Assembly: GCA_937875275.1 (NCBI GenBank)
Contig: CALNCC010000071.1
Location: 1-5,304, forward strand
DNA length: 5,304 nt
Source of the DNA: an uncultured Dysgonomonas sp.
Lineage (GTDB): Bacteria; Bacteroidota; Bacteroidia; Bacteroidales; Dysgonomonadaceae
Direction: 5' to 3'
Of this stretch, positions 1-5,304 are shown in pieces. The notes beneath the pieces were generated by a model, which was not told the DNA's origin, searched no databases, and saw nothing but the letters and a program-made list of their open reading frames with translations. Each line of letters starts with the position of its first letter. The first letter of the stretch is position 1. The translations under genes were made by a program, and so were the position numbers.

Positions 1-1
1 C

Positions 2-2137
2 ACGGCATTAGATGCCGCACAAGCAAAACTTGACCTATGGAACAAAAACTACACAAAAAAAGGAGAAATAGCAGCGGAGAAGGCTCGCCGAGCAGCCGAG
101 CAGCTTGCCGCCAAACAAAAGAAGGCGGACGAAGACCTTGCAAAAAAAATCAGCGACTACCAAAAACGAATAGATGCTTCACGCATAGCAGCTATGCAGG
201 AGAGTGCCGCCAAGGAGCGCGCGGGCATACAGGCGGAATACGAGGAGACGAAACGCCTGATAGCACAGGAACTGTATGATATTGCCGAGCTGGAAAACAT
301 AACGGGCAAGCCCGCCACCGCACAGCGAACGAAGCTTATCGAACTGGACGCTTCCGTTTCTGCCGAATATGAAGCCAAATTGCGGGAGGTAGCCGACAAG
401 TCGAAGAAAATACTGTCGGAGATTATGGGCGAAGTAAGCGCGCGCTTTGAATCGGAACTGAACAACAATATCCGGAGCATAAATAAATACTACGACGATC
501 TGATCCTCGAGGCGCAGAAGGCAGATGCGAAGCAGGAAGATATAGACTTGCTTGGCGACACGCGCACCAAGGAGGTCGAGCAGGCACGCATAACTGCAAA
601 AATTCAGTCGCTCGAGTTCGACATGCCGGTCGCAGCCCGCAGGATGGCAATATCAGGTAAATACTACCTGTTCGAAAGTGATAAGGTAAAACAATCTGTA
701 CAGCAACAAAAGAAAGCCCTCGAGGAACGTTTGGCGCTGATGAAGAAACAGTATGCTGCCTCGCAGTCGGACGAACTGGCAAAGGATATCCGTCTTGCCA
801 CAGTTGAGATAGAAGAGATGAACAGAGCCCTGCGCAACCTCGATGTGGAGAAAATGCAGGAGCTTGCCGGCTATGTGAATCAGATATCGGGAGGGCTGCA
901 AGGTATATTCGCCAACGACGCATCGACAAGCAAGGTGTTCGAGTGGACGGCAGGGCTTGCCTCCTCGGCAGGCAAGATGCTGTCGGGCGACCCTAAGGAA
1001 ATGATAGAGGGCATCATGCAGGCGATATCTACAATAGCTGATGTGTTCTCGACAGGCAGCAAGGTGCGCAAGGAGATACGCGAGTTCTACCGCGAACTCG
1101 AGGTTATAGCTACGCAGTTTGCCGTGTCGGTAATCAACTCGATCAAAGATGCCGCCGCCGGCACAGACAGCATATTCGATACGGACATGACCAACCGCCT
1201 GAACAAAGGTATGGAGGGTTATAACGCCGCAATAGAGAAACAGCGGGAGTTGACCGACCGGCTCGGTGATACTACTGTCGCCGTAGATAAGAAAAAACGC
1301 AAATTCCTCGGCATAACAACCGGATCGAAAACGGTATGGGAAAGTGTGCTGACCGGTTATAAAAAGATATTGGATACTGACGAGGAGCTGATCGACGCCG
1401 GCGGCAACCTGAACCGTGAAATGGCGGAGGCACTCCTCAATAGTGGTAAGCTATCGAAAGAGGCGGAAGACCTGATACGCAATATACTATCGGCATCGGA
1501 TGCGGCGACCGAAGCCATGCAACAGGTAGAAGATACGCTGTCGGGCATAGTGGGTAATATAGGCGACAGCCTGCGCGATGCCTTGGTAGAAGCATTCAAG
1601 AGCGGAGATATAACGGCTGCCGCCGATTCGTTCGGTAAATCTATGACATCGATACTTGAGGGCTATATCTCCAAGCTCATGTTTACCTCCGTCTTCGGCG
1701 AGATGCTGTCGGATCTGGAGACACGAATGAAGGAGTCGTACGGCGAAGGTGGGGATGGTGATATAAGCGACGACATCGTATGGTTTGCTCAGAACTACCA
1801 AGATGGGGTCGATAAATATGTTTCCGGGATGGAGAAATGGAAGGAGCAGTTAGCGGCGAAGGGTATAGACGTCTTCTCGGATGGAAACCGCGAGGGTGCA
1901 TCGGCGGGAATAGAACGAATAACGCAGGAGTCGGCAAACGAACTGAACGGCAACTTCTACGCCCTGCTGCAACAGGTAGGCGACATACGCAACATGAAGA
2001 AAGAGGCGGCTGTGATGCACAAGGCATTGCAGGAGCAGATAGATCGCATAGCCGAGAACTCGGACTTTCTGCAATATCTGCCCGACATAAAAAACGGTAT
2101 AGACAAACTGAATAAAGGGGTAAAAGTGAAGGTATGA
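2..2137 (+). CDS. Phage tail tape measure protein, C-terminal part (5'-truncated by window edge)
   Basis: Probable tape measure protein, which lies inside the tail tube, sets its length during assembly and leaves with the DNA at infection. The frame is open from position 2, so the ATG at 194 is internal and 711 residues are visible. Residues 1 to about 290 are highly charged, Ala/Glu/Lys/Gln-rich and heptad-like, predicting long coiled coils. From about 291 the chain turns Gly/Ala-rich and amphipathic (YVNQISGGLQGIF), followed by a conserved-looking C-terminal part: GITTGSKTVWE near 437, GDSLRDALVEAFKSGD at 521, a hydrophobic helix at 550-569, GEGGDGDISDDI at 581 and SANELNGNF at 644-652. This order of motifs, ending in an xDELNG-type sequence, is what I recall from Bacteroidales phage and prophage tape measure proteins. 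No peptidase or lysozyme motif is visible. The stop overlaps the next start (ATGA), and a Dit-like gene follows, which supports the call. The missing N-terminus prevents an estimate of full length. Confidence 0.86.
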   Translation, partial: TALDAAQAKLDLWNKNYTKKGEIAAEKARRAAEQLAAKQKKADEDLAKKISDYQKRIDASRIAAMQESAAKERAGIQAEYEETKRLIAQELYDIAELENITGKPATAQRTKLIELDASVSAEYEAKLREVADKSKKILSEIMGEVSARFESELNNNIRSINKYYDDLILEAQKADAKQEDIDLLGDTRTKEVEQARITAKIQSLEFDMPVAARRMAISGKYYLFESDKVKQSVQQQKKALEERLALMKKQYAASQSDELAKDIRLATVEIEEMNRALRNLDVEKMQELAGYVNQISGGLQGIFANDASTSKVFEWTAGLASSAGKMLSGDPKEMIEGIMQAISTIADVFSTGSKVRKEIREFYRELEVIATQFAVSVINSIKDAAAGTDSIFDTDMTNRLNKGMEGYNAAIEKQRELTDRLGDTTVAVDKKKRKFLGITTGSKTVWESVLTGYKKILDTDEELIDAGGNLNREMAEALLNSGKLSKEAEDLIRNILSASDAATEAMQQVEDTLSGIVGNIGDSLRDALVEAFKSGDITAAADSFGKSMTSILEGYISKLMFTSVFGEMLSDLETRMKESYGEGGDGDISDDIVWFAQNYQDGVDKYVSGMEKWKEQLAAKGIDVFSDGNREGASAGIERITQESANELNGNFYALLQQVGDIRNMKKEAAVMHKALQEQIDRIAENSDFLQYLPDIKNGIDKLNKGVKVKV
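2114..2137 (+). promoter_or_regulatory. Translational coupling site, tape measure stop / Dit start (ATGA)
   Basis: The Dit ATG (2134-2136) shares bases with the tape measure TGA (2135-2137). A purine run, AAAGGGG at 2114-2120, lies 13 bases before the ATG, rather far for a Shine-Dalgarno; GAAGG at 2128-2132 is too close. Start-stop overlap suggests that ribosomes finishing the tape measure reinitiate on Dit. This is inference from the geometry. Confidence 0.55.
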
Positions 2138-3081
2138 CACAGGACAGTTGCATCATAGACGGCAAAGATATCTCCACGCTCGGCATGTTTATCCTGCGGG
2201 GCGGGGACTATGACTTTCTCTCCTTTCCGGAACGCAAAGAACCGGCGTCGGTCAACTGGTGGGAGCGCAGCGGTATCGACGCCGATCTGTCGGATGTGTA
2301 TTTTAAAGAAAAGAAAGTCGTTGTCAGGTTCTATGTTGCTGCATCCGATGCCGACGAATATCTCTATCGCCTCGATGCGTTTAACGATCTGATCAGTCGT
2401 CCGGGAGAAAGGACGCTATACAGCCGTGAGTTTGGGCGAACGTTCCGCCTTCGATATATAGGTTCTCCGGCACTGATTCATAAAGGCGGGCTGTATAAGC
2501 CGGCGAAGAAACGGGGCGAGATAGGTGTCGAGTTCTCGATGGACGATCCCTTGCAGATAATAGACGACAGAACGATATTGATACCTACGGGGATGCGTAC
2601 AAGTGCCTCGCGTGTGTCGCTGAATGGTGTCGACTTGTCGCAGTTCGGCATCATCGTGAACGAATGCTACAATACGGCACTGAAATTACCCGGCGCCAAA
2701 CAACCGCTGACAAGGGTGTTTGACCGCCGTACAGGGTTGATAGCTTATGCACCGGGCATCCGCAGTTTTGAAACCAAGCAGATAGTAGTTGAATGTACGA
2801 TGGTTGCCCCTTCTCGCGAGGAGTTCTATCACAACTATCAGGCATTGTTCAATAATATAGCCCTGCCGGGAGGGCTGATGTTAGAGACATACAACGGGAG
2901 CGAAAAATGCTACTACGCGGCAATGCAGGGCTTTAAAAAATTGCGCCCGTTTTCTGTGCGCGCGATGGTTTCGTTCAGCCTTGTGTTTATAGTCGTAGAT
3001 ACGGCATTGCCGGACTATTTGCTGTCGACCGAGGACGGGAATTTTGTAATAACACAGGATGAATTTCTAATAAAAATATAA
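2134..3081 (+). CDS. Distal tail (Dit-like) protein with duplicated module
   Basis: Likely distal tail protein, forming the ring that closes the tail tube and carries the adsorption apparatus. It has 315 residues, near the usual size for the family. The start ATG at 2134 overlaps the tape measure stop by 4 bases, and no better upstream start exists. Two similar halves are visible. Half 1 begins IDGKDISTLG (8-17) and has FPERKEP (31-37), WWERSGIDADLSD (42-54), VVVRFYV (62-68) and DEYLYRLDAFNDLI (74-87). Half 2 begins LNGVDLSQFG (163-172) and has FDRRTGLIAYAPG (196-208), IVVECTM (217-223) and EEFYHNYQALFNNI (229-242). Each half ends in a beta-rich stretch (GEIGVEFSMDDP at 128-139; AMVSFSLVFIV at 277-287). 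The C-terminus, TEDGNFVITQDEFLIKI, resembles beta endings common in tail proteins. There is no signal peptide or membrane helix. The first half matches the LSFPxRKEP...GIDVDLSD pattern I recall from Bacteroidales prophage tail proteins. The role is inferred from pattern and position. Confidence 0.78.
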   Translation: MTQDSCIIDGKDISTLGMFILRGGDYDFLSFPERKEPASVNWWERSGIDADLSDVYFKEKKVVVRFYVAASDADEYLYRLDAFNDLISRPGERTLYSREFGRTFRLRYIGSPALIHKGGLYKPAKKRGEIGVEFSMDDPLQIIDDRTILIPTGMRTSASRVSLNGVDLSQFGIIVNECYNTALKLPGAKQPLTRVFDRRTGLIAYAPGIRSFETKQIVVECTMVAPSREEFYHNYQALFNNIALPGGLMLETYNGSEKCYYAAMQGFKKLRPFSVRAMVSFSLVFIVVDTALPDYLLSTEDGNFVITQDEFLIKI

Positions 3082-3084
3082 AAT
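3062..3084 (+). promoter_or_regulatory. AT-rich leader without Shine-Dalgarno before the fibre gene
   Basis: The 23 bases before ATG 3085 are nearly all A/T, include the Dit TAA (3079-3081), and leave only three bases (AAT) between stop and start. No GGAG-like element is visible. Bacteroidota commonly initiate on A/T-rich, unstructured leaders rather than on a Shine-Dalgarno, so this supports both the start choice and the suggested host group. Confidence 0.5.
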
Positions 3085-5304
3085 ATGGCTGACAAAAGGA
3101 AAAAGATAACCGACCTACCGGTAGCCACGTCGCTGGCAGGGTTTAAGACACTCGGCGTGAATGGCGCGGGGCAATCTGTTCAGGTGTCCGTCGAACAACT
3201 GAGGGGTAATACCCCCTATATAGGGGCAAATGGCAATTGGTGGATAGACGGTAAAGATACGGGTTCCCCATCTCGAGGAGCAAGTGGGGATACGGCAATA
3301 GATTCGATTGTCTATAACGTATCTCAGACCAATCATAAATACGACTATGCTGCCAAACAAACGGCGCGTGATGCTGTCCCGGCAGACAAACGGGGGTTAG
3401 GGCAAATAGTTATGTATGCCCTTGAGACGGGGACGACAAAAACAATCAATAGACCCGATCTCCCAACACAGCAGGGAAAGGCTGTTAATCCTATGTGGGG
3501 GAATATCTTCGACAGTGCCAGCACGATAGTGGTCGACATTGATGTAGAAGGGTATAAGTATATAGACTTACAGGTCGTGTACGGCGATCAGTACGGCGGT
3601 GCATTCTTCGACATAAACGGTAAGATGATAAGCTCGTTTACTTCAAAGAAGTCCGATTTACCATCAAATCTAAGGCGTATCGTTGCCATCCCCGATAAGG
3701 CGGTCAGACTACTCAATACCTATGTAACCGATGCAGTTGGTATAGCCGGCGGTTGGGGTGCACTTGATTATGTGATATTGTCTACTAAGGCAGCTACCGA
3801 TCAGCTGGAATGGGTAGAGGAGAAATTTGTCGGGGATGATGTCTCGGCATGGGGCGATGCCCACAATTGGGAAGCCTCAGCCAGTGGGGGCATTTCGGAG
3901 GAGGTAGTTAAGAATATCGTACAGCAGGAGGTGAGCGGCTCATCACTTCACTATGTGGCTACGCACGGCGGTGCCAACTGGCAAATGGCGTTGAGAGGGT
4001 TAGAGGCTGCATACTCTCTTCGGTCATTGAATAATGGCAGAGCGGCGACGATAAGGCGTGTCTCCGATTCGGCTACAACCGAAGATACAACCGATTTAGA
4101 TAAATTTCAGACAACAAACGGATGGAGTCCCCTTGTGTGCGACACATTAGTCGATCAGTCGCTGAAAGGAAACGATCTTAAACCATACGATGTGAACGGC
4201 GTGCCTGTTATCCTGCCTCGCCTGTTTCGTGGCAAACCGGCTTTCTCGACAACCCAGTATTTGAGTATAGAAATGTTCAGAGGGTCGAAGGCTGTTCCCC
4301 TTGTGGGAAAGAAAACGATTGCCGTCGTATTCAGGGCATCGGGAATAGTCAAAAATGCAGCATACGGATTTATCGTAAGCAATTACGGCGGTGCAAACCC
4401 ATATCATGGTTGGGCGGTCGGCATCAACGACAAAGGAAACCCTACCTACTGGAGTAGCGGGCACGGTTCGTTCATTGCCGATGGATCACGAAATCTGATA
4501 GACGGTGCATTGCATAACATTGTCGTTACTCACGAGGGCTTGACGTTGAAGGTATATGTAGACGGTATGTTGTCGATTCAGTCGGATTCCTGTAAACAGA
4601 ATACAGATGCTTACGGACTGTTGACTGTTGGGGGTAATGCAGATACTGCGTCGAACATGAGGTTTCACGGTTCAATAGCAGAACTGCTATTATATTCCCG
4701 TGCGTGGAGCGAGGGTGAAGTGTTAGCCTATGCAAGTAACCTAAACCATTATTTCGGCGTGGATGAGCTGATACCCATATCCAACGAAAAATCGGTAAGG
4801 ATACTGAACGGCTCTTACATCAATGTCGGGCAAACACTTGCATTAGAGCGTACGCAAGCATGGACAATGTGCGCATCGGTGCAGATGCTGACAGGCTTAG
4901 GGCATGCGGGTATAATATTCACGAATGTTTCGGCAATGGGAAATCCTTACTATGGCTACGAATTGTTTGTCGACCAATATGGTCGCCCCAGCGTAAGAAT
5001 CATAAATTCCGTGCAGACGAATTGGATCAGCATCCGTGCCAATCACAACATAGCCGATGGCAATATACATGTGTTAGGCATTAGATATGATGGAAGTAGT
5101 AAAGCATCGGGGGTTGCCATCTATGTAGATGGTAAGGAGCTTACAGACCGATACATCGAGGGCGACAACCTCAAATCGACAATCGTGGGAGGCGAACAAT
5201 ACCTGTTGATAGGTAATCAGTACAATCACTTGGATTTCTTCTTTACGGGTATATTAGACGATTTCCGCATAGACAATGTCGATCGTGGAGCCGCATACAT
5301 GGAG
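3085..5304 (+). CDS. Putative receptor-binding / tail-fibre protein with tandem ConA-like (LamG) domains, 3'-truncated
   Basis: The frame runs from ATG 3085 to the window end without a stop (740 codons), so the C-terminus is missing. Residues 1-41 (KKITDLPVATSLAG...) are a tail-attachment-like start also seen in other Bacteroidales phage proteins. Residues 44-60 carry PYIGANGNWWIDGKDTG, a motif recurrent in such tail proteins. Residues 94-116 (ARDAVPADKRGLGQIVMY) and 241-263 (LEWVEEKFVGDDVSAWGDAHNWE) look like two halves of one known module, split by about 125 residues that resemble a beta-sandwich (YGGAFFDINGKMIS at 170-183). Residues about 305-558 form a first ConA-like domain: AYSLR (309-313), RRVSDSATTED (324-334), DQSLKGND (357-364), GKPAF (383-387), HNIVVTHEGLTLKVYVDG (477-494) and HGSIAELLLYSRAWSEGEV (528-546). 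Residues about 570-740 form a second LamG-type domain with IYVDGKEL (679-686) and FTGILDDFRI (720-729). Such folds bind glycans, so host surface polysaccharide recognition is likely. Enzyme activity is possible but unproven. Confidence 0.78.
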   Translation, partial: MADKRKKITDLPVATSLAGFKTLGVNGAGQSVQVSVEQLRGNTPYIGANGNWWIDGKDTGSPSRGASGDTAIDSIVYNVSQTNHKYDYAAKQTARDAVPADKRGLGQIVMYALETGTTKTINRPDLPTQQGKAVNPMWGNIFDSASTIVVDIDVEGYKYIDLQVVYGDQYGGAFFDINGKMISSFTSKKSDLPSNLRRIVAIPDKAVRLLNTYVTDAVGIAGGWGALDYVILSTKAATDQLEWVEEKFVGDDVSAWGDAHNWEASASGGISEEVVKNIVQQEVSGSSLHYVATHGGANWQMALRGLEAAYSLRSLNNGRAATIRRVSDSATTEDTTDLDKFQTTNGWSPLVCDTLVDQSLKGNDLKPYDVNGVPVILPRLFRGKPAFSTTQYLSIEMFRGSKAVPLVGKKTIAVVFRASGIVKNAAYGFIVSNYGGANPYHGWAVGINDKGNPTYWSSGHGSFIADGSRNLIDGALHNIVVTHEGLTLKVYVDGMLSIQSDSCKQNTDAYGLLTVGGNADTASNMRFHGSIAELLLYSRAWSEGEVLAYASNLNHYFGVDELIPISNEKSVRILNGSYINVGQTLALERTQAWTMCASVQMLTGLGHAGIIFTNVSAMGNPYYGYELFVDQYGRPSVRIINSVQTNWISIRANHNIADGNIHVLGIRYDGSSKASGVAIYVDGKELTDRYIEGDNLKSTIVGGEQYLLIGNQYNHLDFFFTGILDDFRIDNVDRGAAYME
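3203..3215. repeat. Inverted repeat GGGGTA-A-TACCCC
   Basis: Two 6-base arms, GGGGTA (3203-3208) and TACCCC (3210-3215), are perfect reverse complements around a single A. The site lies inside the fibre gene, codons for residues 40-44, and shares its C-tract with the next palindrome, so the two could form only alternative, not simultaneous, hairpins. Function unknown; it may be chance in a G-rich coding stretch. Confidence 0.5.
3213..3226. repeat. Perfect 14-bp palindrome CCCCTATATAGGGG
   Basis: The 14 bases equal their own reverse complement; the symmetry stops at both flanks. It encodes residues 43-48 (end of TPYIGA), just ahead of the conserved NGNWWIDGKDTG motif of the putative fibre. 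A perfect palindrome of this length is uncommon by chance and could be a protein-binding or recombination site, but the sequence alone does not show a role. Confidence 0.6.
3265..3290. repeat. Inverted repeat TCCCCA ... TGGGGA with 14-nt loop
   Basis: Arms TCCCCA (3265-3270) and TGGGGA (3285-3290) are perfect complements flanking 14 bases that contain CTCGAG. The element lies in codons 61-69 of the putative fibre gene, between the NWWIDGKDTG motif and the variable part, and is the third G4/C4 inverted repeat within 90 bases. It could form a small stem-loop in DNA or mRNA. It has no T-tract, so it is not a terminator. Confidence 0.4.

Noticed and set aside
37..279. Plus-strand 80-codon frame starting ATGGAACAAAAACTA
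   Set aside because: Out-of-frame shadow inside the tape measure coding sequence, which is open from base 2; the product is Arg/Gly/Thr-rich and unstructured.
423..929. Minus-strand open frame of 168 codons opposite the tape measure gene
   Set aside because: It lies entirely opposite a strongly supported coding frame, and its translation is Arg/Ser/Pro/Cys-rich low-complexity with no recognisable motif, typical of an antisense shadow.
1683..2186. Minus-strand open frame of 167 codons spanning the tape measure/Dit junction
   Set aside because: Ser/Pro/Arg/Cys-rich with no domain pattern, and it crosses the overlap of two real + strand genes; a shadow frame.
3265..3290. Stem-loop as a transcription terminator
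   Set aside because: No T-tract follows, and the element is inside the fibre coding sequence that clearly continues for more than 2 kb.
4147..4464. Minus-strand open frame of 105 codons opposite the first ConA-like domain
   Set aside because: The + strand frame here encodes clear LamG-type motifs; the antisense product shows nothing recognisable.
4981..5085. Asn (AAT/AAC)-rich stretch as a possible diversity-generating retroelement variable repeat
   Set aside because: Asn codons are scattered rather than dense AAY positions, no template repeat or reverse transcriptase is in the window, and the gene's C-terminus, where variable repeats normally lie, is not included.
2..5304. Alternative genetic code (stop reassignment) as in some crAss-like phages
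   Set aside because: None of the three frames contains an internal TAG, TGA or TAA; genes end at TGA and TAA, so the standard code explains everything.

Overview
The window is a densely packed, single-strand piece of a tailed-phage or prophage late operon, in the tail-tip and adsorption module. The protein signatures and the abundant ATA isoleucine codons point to a phage of the Bacteroidales (Bacteroides/Parabacteroides/Alistipes-like hosts). By eye the base composition is close to balanced. Start sites have little or no Shine-Dalgarno sequence and an AT-rich leader, which also fits Bacteroidota. No in-frame TAG or TGA interrupts any gene, so the standard bacterial code applies.

Three genes, all on the + strand, fill the window with essentially no non-coding DNA. 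(1) Positions 2-2137 hold the C-terminal 711 residues of a tape measure protein; its start lies upstream of the window. (2) Positions 2134-3081 hold a complete 315-residue distal-tail (Dit-like) protein, overlapping gene 1 by 4 bases (ATGA). It appears to be built from two copies of one beta-barrel module. (3) From position 3085 to the end of the window, still open, runs a gene of at least 740 codons that is easy to miss because it has no stop codon here. It has an N-terminal module typical of Bacteroidales phage tail proteins, an inserted beta-sandwich-like domain, and two concanavalin A-like (LamG-type) domains in tandem. The first of these carries sequence signatures that recall the GH54 alpha-L-arabinofuranosidase (AbfB-like) fold. 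It is most likely the receptor-binding or tail-fibre protein.

The gene order, tape measure then Dit then a glycan-binding protein, is that of a siphovirus-like tail. The tape measure sets tail length, the Dit ring caps the tube and forms the hub, and the large third protein probably recognises a host surface polysaccharide. No separate tail-associated lysin/hub (Tal) gene is seen between Dit and the fibre.

The points most worth a second look are: the modular third gene with its domain insertion and AbfB-like signature; a cluster of short G4/C4 inverted repeats at 3203-3290, at the boundary between its conserved N-terminus and its variable part; the internal duplication in Dit; and the fact that Dit and the fibre gene share a frame and are separated by one TAA codon. 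I see no RNA genes, CRISPR, insertion sequences, attachment sites, promoters or terminators, and no credible gene on the minus strand.
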